Positions 7,013 to 13,740 of a DNA stretch of 16,732 nucleotides are shown in pieces. The position numbers were made by a program, and so were the translations under genes. Within the stretch, counting starts at the first letter, position 1. Every line of letters begins with the position of its first letter. The DNA lies in NCBI GenBank assembly GCA_030630585.1, contig DAOVMU010000008.1:1-16732 (forward strand). The letters run 5' to 3'. The notes under the pieces are model-generated. The model made no database searches and was not told the DNA's origin. It saw only the letters and a program-made list of their open reading frames with translations. Origin of the DNA: Candidatus Bathyarchaeota archaeon (GTDB lineage Archaea > Thermoproteota > Bathyarchaeia > Bathyarchaeales > Bathycorpusculaceae).

Positions 7013-7309
7013 TTAGTAGAGTACTGGCATCCTGTTTCTGCTTTCTTCCACTATTGGCAATACTTGCTTCAGTTCTCTGAAATGCTTGAGTACAGTAATG
7101 CCTCTTTGGGTTACTGCGAAAACAACTCTGCGCTTACCAGCTGTCCTTTCCTCTACAAGATTCTGCTTTATCAGAAACTCAAGGTACTGCTTCAACACAC
7201 TGCAGTTCACGTTAGCCTTATACATTATATGAGTTAGCTTTAATGGACCGCGATGAGCCAACACTTTCAGTATGTCTATATACATTTCAAGTTTGGAACG
7301 TCTCATCAT
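7013..7309 (-). CDS. Small winged-helix transcription regulator (HTH_45-like)
   Basis: Predicted DNA-binding regulator of 98 residues. Domain order: helix 1 (LEMYIDILKVLAHRG), helix-turn-helix from about 22 to 48 (KLTHIMYKANVNCSVLKQYLEFLIKQ in the reading frame), then a wing (VEERTAGKRRVVFAVTQRG) and a C-terminal helix ending in a short acidic/basic tail. This closely resembles a compact archaeal winged-helix family, often multi-copy in Bathyarchaeia. Two tandem ATG codons open the gene; AGAGGT lies about 6-10 bases upstream, and a strong TATA box sits about 33 bases before the start, giving a very short leader. Its target is not apparent. Neighbours on the same strand are separated by untranslated gaps, so it is probably transcribed alone. 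Confidence 0.85.
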   Translation of the reverse strand: MMRRSKLEMYIDILKVLAHRGPLKLTHIMYKANVNCSVLKQYLEFLIKQNLVEERTAGKRRVVFAVTQRGITVLKHFRELKQVLPIVEESRNRMPVLY

Positions 7310-7336
7310 CCGAACCTCTCGGGCATATCTTAGCTT

Positions 7337-7348
7337 TTTTATATAAAG
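7337..7348 (-). promoter_or_regulatory. TATA box of the HTH_45-like gene
   Basis: The minus strand reads CTTTATATAAAA, an archetypal archaeal TATA element, about 33 bases (centre) upstream of the ATG. The surrounding GCTTTATATAAAAAAGC is nearly palindromic. Confidence 0.7.
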
Positions 7349-7381
7349 CTTTTATGGATTCAAACTACGTCTTATTCTTAT

Positions 7382-7573
7382 TTACTCTACGTTAGTAGCT
7401 TCTTTTCTCTGTGCTCGAATTAACACCTTTATCCTATTTTGGAAAGCCGTGACCATGTCATCTAACAATATTTTCTGCAACTCTGTTGACAGCACACCAA
7501 TATTTTCCTTGAAAACCTCAGCCATCTTACCTTCCAATTCCACTCTTTGCTTAAATGCAATGTTTGAACTCAA
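7382..7573 (-). CDS. 63-aa alpha-helical protein of unknown function
   Basis: Conserved-looking small soluble protein, predicted almost entirely helical: an amphipathic stretch around VELEGKMAEVFKENIGVLS and another around ELQKILLDDMVTAFQNRIKVLIR. It has no cysteines, membrane segment or recognisable catalytic motif. The overall pattern is one I associate with small archaeal proteins of unknown role, but I cannot name a family. The start is TTG at 7571-7573; the choice rests on a strong GGAGG ribosome site 7 bases upstream. The gene lies 72 bases upstream of the HTH_45-like gene on the same strand, and that gene has its own TATA box in the gap. Confidence 0.72.
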   Translation of the reverse strand: MSSNIAFKQRVELEGKMAEVFKENIGVLSTELQKILLDDMVTAFQNRIKVLIRAQRKEATNVE

Positions 7574-8135
7574 TAGTCTTCCTCCATTTCAGCAATGAAA
7601 TAAGCCACGGCACTTAACTAACTTATGAACTGAAAATATGAATTTCAAATCAATTCTGTCATGACGAAGAACATTTTTATTTTCGGTTTCGTTATTAATT
7701 CTTTGCCGGATGATGAGAAGGCATTAGCTTGACACATGGATGAAATCTCAGAGTTACTCAGACGGCAAAGGATGAGAAACTTTGTACACCGAACATTCTC
7801 GATAATATACCGATATTAGTGATGAACGGTGAAAAGGCTTGAGGAAACCTTGGCTAGGGCGAGAAACGTTGATGAAGGAATCAGAGAGTTCCGACGGTTC
7901 CAAGAAGAACAGCCTAACACAATGACAAACGGAAAACACACAGTCGTTCAAGGCGAAGATGAGCTCTTACATAGACTCGAGATCGGCTGACAGCTGGTAC
8001 AGCCTTTAAACGGTGACAAATACTTGCTTCAACATCCATAACCGCATACTTCAAGAAAAAAAGGCCAGCCTAACTATTGTATAAACCTACGCAAAACTTT
8101 CAAACAAAACAAACCATAATGTAGGCTGTGATGTT
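7574..8135. other. Gene-poor region with possible degenerate small ORFs
   Basis: No confident gene. On + there are two short open frames in the same phase, 7736-7819 (27 codons, begins MDEISELLRR) and 7829-7990 (53 codons from GTG, very charged, begins VKRLEETLARARNVDEG). They are separated by three consecutive stop codons, TAG TGA TGA, at 7817-7825. Codon use in the second looks gene-like, but no good ribosome site is present; they may be small genes or the remains of one. GGCTG at 7985-7989 pairs with CAGCC at 8000-8004 just at the end of the second frame. The remaining bases carry only the promoter of the ASCH gene. Confidence 0.35.
8077..8086 (+). promoter_or_regulatory. TATA-like box before the ASCH gene
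   Basis: TTGTATAAAC lies about 54 bases upstream of the ATG at 8136, predicting a leader of roughly 28 bases. No classical GGAGG precedes the ATG; GTGATG just upstream is a partial match to the archaeal GGTGATC ribosome signal. Confidence 0.4.
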
Positions 8136-8453
8136 ATGCCCTTGTTCATGGTGAAACGGAAGGACTTTGACTTTTACAGGTTTGGCAAGAGAGACGCGGA
8201 GTTACGGGCGGTTAAGCCTCCATGGAAAAACAGCAAGCCAGGAGACATAGCAACTATCCAATGTGGAAGAAACATTCTCCGAAAAAAAATCGTGAAGGTT
8301 CATAAAGGCTCCTTGGCCAGAATCTTCAAGGAAGTGAATTACAAACGAGTTTTTCCCGAAGCTTCAACCGTGTTTGAAGCAGTCAAAGCAACAAGAAAGC
8401 TTTACCCACAAGCTCAAGAGTTCATGGTTTTCGAACTTGAAGACTTCGTCTAA
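8136..8453 (+). CDS. ASCH-domain protein
   Basis: Small soluble protein of 105 residues with the ASCH fold, a PUA-like beta barrel thought to bind RNA or modified nucleotides. Visible hallmarks: a basic N-terminus (FMVKRKDFDFYRFGKRDAELR), the GD turn in KPGDIATIQCGRN (near 34-46), a strand pair around LRKKIVKVHKG, the helix region RIFKEVNYKRVFPEA, and a C-terminal YPQAQEFMVFELEDF strand. The length is typical of stand-alone archaeal ASCH proteins. The internal ATG at codon 5 is an alternative start. There is no operon partner: the gene is isolated between two gene-poor stretches. The biochemical role of such proteins is largely unassigned, though some ASCH proteins hydrolyse acetylated cytidine. 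Confidence 0.8.
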   Translation: MPLFMVKRKDFDFYRFGKRDAELRAVKPPWKNSKPGDIATIQCGRNILRKKIVKVHKGSLARIFKEVNYKRVFPEASTVFEAVKATRKLYPQAQEFMVFELEDFV

Positions 8454-8772
8454 TCCATGACTATGTGTTTTGACAGTTTTATCCTGGCTTACCCATCTTA
8501 GCGCGGTAACCTTCATTCTTGTATGTTTTGGAGATGTGGACGCGTACAGCTTCGATCGACTTCAATCTGTTTTTCATCTTATCAACACGGGGATTTGAAT
8601 GCGGGCGCTTTTTTGAAGCCTCGGTGTAAGCTCTTCTTCACATACCAAAGGCAACCTTAATTCACCTTTCCAAACCTTTTCACGCCTTACTACACCTTTA
8701 TTTCACGTCTTCTAAGCTTAAAAAAGGCTCTGTTTTTGAGAAACAGCTTGAAACAGACTGATCAAGAAAGCA

Positions 8773-8793
8773 CCCCCCCTAGGGGGAGGGGGG
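8773..8793. repeat. C7-TA-G5-A-G6 palindromic tract
   Basis: Seven C, then TA, five G, A and six G within 21 bases, containing the perfect 12-base palindrome CCCCCTAGGGGG (8775-8786). It stands out in AT-rich non-coding DNA and can form either a very stable hairpin or a G-rich structure on +. It lies about 170 bases upstream of the secreted peptidase gene. Confidence 0.7.
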
Positions 8794-8912
8794 TTTAAAG
8801 CTGCAGTAAGTGTTAGGCTGTATGGCCTCCTAAAGATCATCATATATCTCAAAGACGCGCACGCCATCACACGCTGTGCACTCTAGCCTAAGAGCAATAG
8901 AAGATTTCTCCG

Positions 8913-8956
8913 TAAATATTATTATTTCAGTTGAACTATATGGGATTAGGAGGAGG
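8913..8956 (+). promoter_or_regulatory. Promoter and ribosome site of the C39-like protein gene
   Basis: An AAATATTA-type box at 8913-8920 is followed by GGAGGAGG at 8949-8956. The GGAGG core is 6 bases from the ATG at 8960 and fixes the start there rather than at the upstream in-frame TTG (8876). Confidence 0.6.
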
Positions 8957-8959
8957 AAA

Positions 8960-10927
8960 ATGGTGAAGAGCACAATTTCTGGAATTCTGTTGTTATTGCT
9001 TCTAATGAGTGTTTTCATGTTGGTTTTTGACATTAAACCTGTTGAAACAGAACCACAGAAACATCCACGCGGTGAAGTTTTGAATATGATGCATCAGACC
9101 ACAGGAGTAGTTGATGACTATATTTGGGTTGCAAGTTTTGGACCGGACAACCTATACGATAACGGGTTGCCAGGCAGATACGTCGGAACCGACAATCCAT
9201 ACAATGGCTTCGGTGTTCCAGGTTGGACCGGCAACTTCTCATTGACTGAACCCTTCAACTCAGTAAACTCCATCACTGTGACGGCACTTCCATTCACGCC
9301 AGACGAATACAATTACACCCTTACCGAAGGAATAGACTACGTTGTCCATGCTGAAGACAACCTAATCGAATTGCTTACACCAACAGACGTTTCCATAACC
9401 AATGAGCACTGGGTTGACGGAGTAAATAGCTCGTTGAATGGATGGCCTTGGATCAATTATGTTGCAAGCGGCATCGAAAGCGTGTATGTGGACATGCATA
9501 ACGGAACGGCAAGACCCAGTCCAAACGCTGGATACACAGGTGACTACACAGTTGGTGAGTGGTGGTTTGATCCTGACTGGACGTGGGAGCTTGAAGGCTG
9601 GTGGGCACTAGGCTACTATTCAGGTCCTTGGAACTGGCCAGCCGACTCAGAATGGTGGATAAACTATACCGCCGCGTCATACCTCACAGTAAACTACGCC
9701 TCTGATCCGGAACCATACATCACAGATCCTCTTAACTGTTCATTGATATACGGCAACATGACCGAAGTTAGTGCCGTTGAATTGAATCTTGCACCCAACA
9801 TTGTTTCTGCTACATTCGAGTATCGTCAAGGCGATATTGGACCATGGATCCTCATAGCGGTAGATTCTAATTCCACAGACGGGTGGAGAACTTCTTGGAA
9901 TCTCACAGATTTGAGTGAAGGAGACTACTACGTTAGAGTGACAATGGAGAACAGCGTAGGCCAAGTTGGCGAGGACTTGGCACATGCATATTTCGATCCT
10001 ACCCCGCCTATACCTGAATTCTATGAACTCTTCTACGGAGACATCGTCAAAGGGCTAACCACACTTGAAGTGACAACAATTGACGAGGACATCGATCACG
10101 TCACATTTTTCTACTTCAATGCATCTGAGAAGGAGAAGCCTATCCCAGAATTAAGTCAGACACAGGTCCCAGCTATGGGCTGTGGAGCCACGGCCGCTGC
10201 AACATGCCTTGCTTATTGGCGTAACTACGAGGAAGATGGAAAAAAGCCCTATGAAGGCTTGTATGATGGCACAGACCAAGGATTGATAGATATGGCTAAC
10301 GATTTGTACAGACTAAGTGAAACAAACCCCGATACTGGCGTATCTGGAGATAAACTGGAAACGGGCATTAAGACATATATAAAAAACCAGGGACTTGAAG
10401 GGAAACTTGTTCCTAAATTCATTCAAAATGGAGATTGGAAGGAGGCTAAAGAAGAATTCATGGCTTGTCAAGATGTCCTTTTACTTGTGAAACGACCTGA
10501 TGGGACCGAGCACTGGATTACCCTGGCAGGAATAGAAAAAGATTTAGGGGATACACTTGTTGACTTCATGGATCCTTCGTCGGGAACAGTAGCAGGTGGA
10601 ATCCTGAAAGACGGGAAAATACAAATGGACTGGGACAGGAATGGCGAGATGAAAGATGATGAGGTGGCAGAAATATTAGATGTTCTCACAGTTTGTCCAG
10701 ATGATCAAAAGAAATGTCCGAAAGACCCACTTATAGGAACAGACTACAATGGTGCCGATGGATGGAGTGTGTTATGGGACACAAACCAGTTGATGGATGG
10801 CTACTACTTTGTTAAAGCAGTCATGACAGATGCAACCGGCAACACTGAAACCAACATAATATTGGTCTACGTAAAAAACGGACTTGTGATAGGAATTGTC
10901 TCAAGTAGGCGCCCGAGACATACCTAA
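8960..10927 (+). CDS. Secreted multidomain protein with C39-like cysteine peptidase nested in an Ig-like repeat
   Basis: Predicted extracellular protein of 655 residues. Residues 1-24 form a signal peptide or anchor (Lys3, then a Leu-rich core). An N-terminal region to about 260 is rich in Trp, Tyr, Asn and Pro, with many N-x-S/T sequons, and is unrecognised. An Ig/FN3-like repeat spans about 270-338 (TFEYR, WILIAVDSNSTDGW, GDYYVRVTMEN). A second repeat begins near 380 (VTFFYFNAS) but is interrupted near 390; its second half resumes near 590 (LIGTDYNGADGW, GYYFVKAVMTD). The roughly 200-residue insert looks like a C39 peptidase: QTQVPAMGCGATAAATCLAYW with Cys408, EHWITLAGI with His518, and FMDPSSG with Asp538. 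The protein stops abruptly at 10927, and a dockerin-like tail follows in another frame, so it may be truncated. Likely a cell-surface or secreted peptidase; substrate unknown. Confidence 0.8.
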   Translation: MVKSTISGILLLLLLMSVFMLVFDIKPVETEPQKHPRGEVLNMMHQTTGVVDDYIWVASFGPDNLYDNGLPGRYVGTDNPYNGFGVPGWTGNFSLTEPFNSVNSITVTALPFTPDEYNYTLTEGIDYVVHAEDNLIELLTPTDVSITNEHWVDGVNSSLNGWPWINYVASGIESVYVDMHNGTARPSPNAGYTGDYTVGEWWFDPDWTWELEGWWALGYYSGPWNWPADSEWWINYTAASYLTVNYASDPEPYITDPLNCSLIYGNMTEVSAVELNLAPNIVSATFEYRQGDIGPWILIAVDSNSTDGWRTSWNLTDLSEGDYYVRVTMENSVGQVGEDLAHAYFDPTPPIPEFYELFYGDIVKGLTTLEVTTIDEDIDHVTFFYFNASEKEKPIPELSQTQVPAMGCGATAAATCLAYWRNYEEDGKKPYEGLYDGTDQGLIDMANDLYRLSETNPDTGVSGDKLETGIKTYIKNQGLEGKLVPKFIQNGDWKEAKEEFMACQDVLLLVKRPDGTEHWITLAGIEKDLGDTLVDFMDPSSGTVAGGILKDGKIQMDWDRNGEMKDDEVAEILDVLTVCPDDQKKCPKDPLIGTDYNGADGWSVLWDTNQLMDGYYFVKAVMTDATGNTETNIILVYVKNGLVIGIVSSRRPRHT

Positions 10928-11151
10928 TCCACATGACGTATATCGCATATTGGGGTGTCGTAACTATTCCAGGCGACGTTGACGGAGACCTTAATGTTGA
11001 TCCCTATCACACTGTGAAGCTACTAGTAGCATACGGCGTTAAAAAAGGCCAGCCAGAATACGATACCAACCTTGATATAAACGGCAAAGGACAAAACTAC
11101 CTATACGACGCAGTAATCCTCTGCACACATCATAAACAAAAAGACCTGTGA
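10909..11151 (+). pseudogene. Dockerin-like C-terminal module, out of frame with the C39 protein
   Basis: An open frame from 10909 (first ATG at 10933) encodes about 72-80 residues. It contains IPGDVDGDLNVD and, later, NTNLDING-like text (DTNLDINGKGQNYLYD), the two calcium-loop halves of a dockerin type I-like module, as commonly found at the C-termini of archaeal secreted proteins. Asp ligands are partly lost in the second loop (NGKG rather than NGDG). No ribosome site precedes the ATG. The preceding gene's frame ends at 10927, so the two frames overlap by only 19 bases; a -1 shift there would join them, but I see no slippery heptamer. It is probably the broken-off end of the C39 protein, through an indel or larger deletion, or an assembly error. 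Confidence 0.65.
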
Positions 11152-11156
11152 CCCCC

Positions 11157-11165
11157 TTCTTTTTT
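11157..11165 (+). terminator. T-rich terminator after the dockerin-like tail
   Basis: TTCTTTTTT follows CCCCC directly downstream of the TGA stop, fitting an archaeal oligo-T terminator. Confidence 0.45.
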
Positions 11166-11352
11166 ATCGGTTAACAAAAAAGCGTTTACTCATTTAGAAG
11201 CTGACTGTTGGCAACACTCATAAAAGAAAAACCAATCCAACAAGGCTGTTTTTCATCCTTTAACGTTTGAATGGATCGGAGCAACTCGACTAGCGAAGTA
11301 GTCTCAAGAAGTATACGATTACCTGAGAGAAAGCGTTATCACGTTGGGAAAC

Positions 11353-11370
11353 ATTTATAGAAGTATATAA
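11353..11370 (+). promoter_or_regulatory. Two TATA-like boxes of the metallopeptidase gene
   Basis: ATTTATAG (11353-11360) and TATATAA (11364-11370) lie about 25 bases before the ATG at 11381 and the ATG at 11390 respectively. No Shine-Dalgarno sequence is visible, so the gene is probably leaderless; which ATG is used depends on which box is active. Confidence 0.55.
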
Positions 11371-11380
11371 GCTGTGCTCG

Positions 11381-13102
11381 ATGAGATATATGAATACGTC
11401 AATATGTTCTTATCTTAAAGCGCTTATTTTCATCTCATTTCTTTTTGCGCCATTGTCTTGGCACAGCATTTTTTGGCCTTCGATAAGTAACGCTTCTGAC
11501 ACTCACAAATTTCCAGAAATCAACTTGAATCAAACGGCTGACTTGAAAGTAGTATTTCTAGGCATTCCTTCGGAATACGTAGATGAAAACGAACTTACGT
11601 CGAGTGTTTCCCAAAGCATTAGTCAATTCGCTTACCCAAATACTATGACGTGGGACCTTAACATCTCCGTTTTCTTTCATGAGTTTTCCGAAAAGGTTAT
11701 GGATTCATTGAGTAATCACGCGTTTCACTCAGGCGGTGTCACCTACTATAACATAACCCTTTTAGACGTTTTGTCATCTCAACTTGAATATTTGACAATT
11801 CCAAGGCGTGGGTATCTCATAGTAATGATGTGGGTTCCTGATGACGCAGTTAATCATTCATGGTTTTTTGTCCAAGAAAGACCGGATCTCTTTCTTGGCA
11901 GAACAGATTACTTTAATGGTGCACCATTTAAGTATTGGGCGTTTCCTTCTAGTTTTGGCGGCTTACGCAAGGCGCTCTACTTTGATATAGGTAGCATGAT
12001 AGGAAGGGCACCGTCAAAACCGTTTGTGACTCGCACAGTTACTAGGTTGTTCGATAATTGTTTGGGGGACATGTTTACTGACTTGTTAGGAGCAGAAGAT
12101 GCTCGGATGCTCAATGCTGATACGCAAAGATATGAAAACTTCAAAGTAGAGATGCTCTGGTTTAATGGAACTGGAAAACAGTTCTACCCTGAGCGGATAA
12201 AGGAAGCGTTTGAGGACTTGATGCCTTGGACCAATTGGACGATAACTATAAGAACGGAGGCTGTTGATGCTGAACTAAACAATCTGGTAGAAAGCCGAAT
12301 TGAAGAATTGTCAAAGCCTTTGAAATACTCTTTTTCTCTTTCTAATGGAAGCAGTGTCACTATTGAAGCTTGGCGGAATGTAAAATGCGACTTTTATGCA
12401 GATTCCGGTGAATACGACCCTTTAATTCGTTACTTCTTTGATCATGTGGAGGACTACTTTAACCTAACAGATTTGGAAGACAAATCCGTAATTCCTGTCA
12501 TTTTTTTACAACTGAGAAACGACACGGCTATTGGGCATACAATACAGGTGGGTGTTTCTTGGTTTCTTCATAACGTAATAGTTGTTGGATTCCAAGGAAG
12601 CGTAGCTACAGCCATCGGAGAAAGCGGCTCTATATTTTTGACGCATCTTTTGAGACATGAAATTGGGCATTGGGTGAGCCTTTCTCATCATTCATCCGAT
12701 TTTGAGTTAGGTTACCCCAAGATTGTTTGCTCAATGCGTTCCATGACCAACCAGTTCTGTGCCTTCTGTAAGGACGCTAGAGCAAGAATGAGTTTTATGT
12801 CATATTACAACGCAACTATTGAAGCTCTTTCAAACAATCAAGCGAAGACTGGAGCTTTAGAGGGTGACATGGAAGATGCGCTCCAACTCTTTCATGATTG
12901 GGAATATTCTAAAGCTGTAGAGGCTATAGTTTCCACCTACCATAAAGCAGAAGCCCCATCGCCTACTGAAGCGTTCGACTTACGCTGGATTCCGTTAATC
13001 ATATTTACAATAGTTGGCGCGTTAGGTTTGGCTTTTCTCTTGAGAAAAAGGTTTTCCAAACCTTCAAAACACGCTTTGGATAGAGGTAATTCACAGCCTT
13101 GA
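11381..13102 (+). CDS. Membrane-anchored secreted metallopeptidase, metzincin/archaemetzincin-like
   Basis: Predicted zinc peptidase of 573 residues on the outer face of the membrane. It has an N-terminal signal peptide (about 8-35), a long extracellular region with several N-x-S/T sequons, and one C-terminal membrane helix (about 536-554) followed by a basic cytoplasmic tail (RKRFSK). The motif HEIGHWVSLSHH gives His426, Glu427, His430 and His436, the metzincin spacing HExxHxxxxxH, though the usual Gly is Ser. It is followed by Cys450-Ser-Met452 and Cys460-x-x-Cys463, recalling the archaemetzincin CxM...CxxC pattern, with His437 where the first Cys of that family stands. The rest does not match a family I recognise. 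The start is ATG at 11381 or 11390, probably leaderless. It lies just upstream of a membrane-tethered regulator. Confidence 0.78.
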   Translation: MRYMNTSICSYLKALIFISFLFAPLSWHSIFWPSISNASDTHKFPEINLNQTADLKVVFLGIPSEYVDENELTSSVSQSISQFAYPNTMTWDLNISVFFHEFSEKVMDSLSNHAFHSGGVTYYNITLLDVLSSQLEYLTIPRRGYLIVMMWVPDDAVNHSWFFVQERPDLFLGRTDYFNGAPFKYWAFPSSFGGLRKALYFDIGSMIGRAPSKPFVTRTVTRLFDNCLGDMFTDLLGAEDARMLNADTQRYENFKVEMLWFNGTGKQFYPERIKEAFEDLMPWTNWTITIRTEAVDAELNNLVESRIEELSKPLKYSFSLSNGSSVTIEAWRNVKCDFYADSGEYDPLIRYFFDHVEDYFNLTDLEDKSVIPVIFLQLRNDTAIGHTIQVGVSWFLHNVIVVGFQGSVATAIGESGSIFLTHLLRHEIGHWVSLSHHSSDFELGYPKIVCSMRSMTNQFCAFCKDARARMSFMSYYNATIEALSNNQAKTGALEGDMEDALQLFHDWEYSKAVEAIVSTYHKAEAPSPTEAFDLRWIPLIIFTIVGALGLAFLLRKRFSKPSKHALDRGNSQP

Positions 13103-13157
13103 AGCTTGTTACGCATCTCTCAGAGTCTGTAGAACCGTAGCAATTCGACGGTAGCTT

Positions 13158-13667
13158 GTGATTAGGCTTTTAAAGACTTGCTTCAATAGAGATGTTTGGC
13201 GATACATTGTGCCGAAAACTGCCCGCGATTATGATTTGGCTGTTTTGGAATCTGCACTAAAAGGTAAAACACTCCTTGTTTATTGGTATCTGTTACAACA
13301 GCCCAAACACACCGTGGGCATTCGTCAGGTTCAGCGGGCCCTAGGCTTTTCCAGTCCAAGCATTTCAGTGCATCACCTTGGAAAGCTAGAGGATTTGGGC
13401 CTTGTTCAGAAAAAGATGACAGGAGAATACGTGCTTGAACAAGAAGTAAAAGTAGGAGTTCTACGGTTTTTCACGCGGATGGGCCGCTTTCTTGTGCCTC
13501 GATACCTATTCTATTCCGTTTTGTTTTCCACAATGCTAACAACCTATCTAACCCTATGCATCTTAGGTCAGATAACCCCAAGTTTCTATGCAGTAATATT
13601 TGGCTTAACTGCATCGTTTATCTTTTGGATTGAAACCGTTAGATCTTGGAGGGCAAAGCCGTTTTGA
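13158..13667 (+). CDS. Membrane-tethered winged-helix regulator
   Basis: Predicted one-component regulator of 169 residues with a cytoplasmic DNA-binding domain and two C-terminal membrane helices. The winged helix spans about 34-95: GKTLLVYWYLLQQPKHTVG, then QVQRALGFSSPSISVHHLGKL as helix-turn-helix, and GLVQKKMTGEYVLE as wing. Membrane helices are at about 115-135 and 141-158, ending in WRAKPF. The GTG at 13158 has no clear ribosome site or TATA box, and the gene starts 55 bases after the metallopeptidase stop, so co-transcription with it is plausible. Such proteins can couple a surface signal to transcription. Natural targets to consider are the two following promoters, which share an upstream motif. 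Function is inferred from architecture only. Confidence 0.75.
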   Translation: MIRLLKTCFNRDVWRYIVPKTARDYDLAVLESALKGKTLLVYWYLLQQPKHTVGIRQVQRALGFSSPSISVHHLGKLEDLGLVQKKMTGEYVLEQEVKVGVLRFFTRMGRFLVPRYLFYSVLFSTMLTTYLTLCILGQITPSFYAVIFGLTASFIFWIETVRSWRAKPF

Positions 13668-13680
13668 AATTTCAACATTG

Positions 13681-13702
13681 TGTTCTAAAATGTAGATTTA
13701 AA
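13681..13702 (+). promoter_or_regulatory. Promoter with shared TGTTCTAAAA element, copy 1
   Basis: TGTTCTAAAA at 13681-13690 is followed after 6 bases by a TATA-like TTTAAAAG. The predicted transcript start is near 13723, just before the ribosome site of the CTG-start gene. An identical 10-mer with the same spacing recurs at 14064. Confidence 0.5.
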
Positions 13703-13740
13703 AGATACTGTTTCCTTTTACTCTTAGGGAGGCAAGCACA

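Larger units (their letters stand above)
8454..8959. other. Gene-poor region with hairpin-forming sequence and a C/G tract
   Basis: No gene recognised in about 500 bases. Several TTCAC-type words (8638, 8661, 8679, 8702) occur at irregular spacing. CTGTTT at 8730-8735 can pair with AAACAG at 8741-8746 or with the second AAACAG at 8751-8756. The C/G tract at 8773-8793 is listed separately. The last 50 bases hold the promoter and ribosome site of the C39-like protein gene; the open frame could extend back to a TTG at 8876, but that extension has no signal or ribosome site. Confidence 0.5.

Noticed and set aside
7754..7951. 65-codon frame on the - strand
   Set aside because: No ribosome site, cysteine/serine-rich composition typical of antisense; overlaps the charged + strand frame at 7829-7990, which is itself uncertain.
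8588..8600. Sequence resembling a tRNA T-arm (minus strand ATTCAAATCCCCG)
   Set aside because: The 5' arm does not pair with CCCCG, and no acceptor, anticodon or D-arm structure is found around it.
8638..8706. Several TTCAC words that might form a short repeat array
   Set aside because: Spacing is irregular (23, 18, 23 bases), the shared unit is only 5 bases and the flanks differ; not a CRISPR or a convincing iteron array.
11270..11370. Frame with the string VYDYLRESVIT, reminiscent of a GntR N-terminus
   Set aside because: Only about 20 codons between stops, no wing or further helices, and it overlaps the metallopeptidase promoter; chance similarity is likely.
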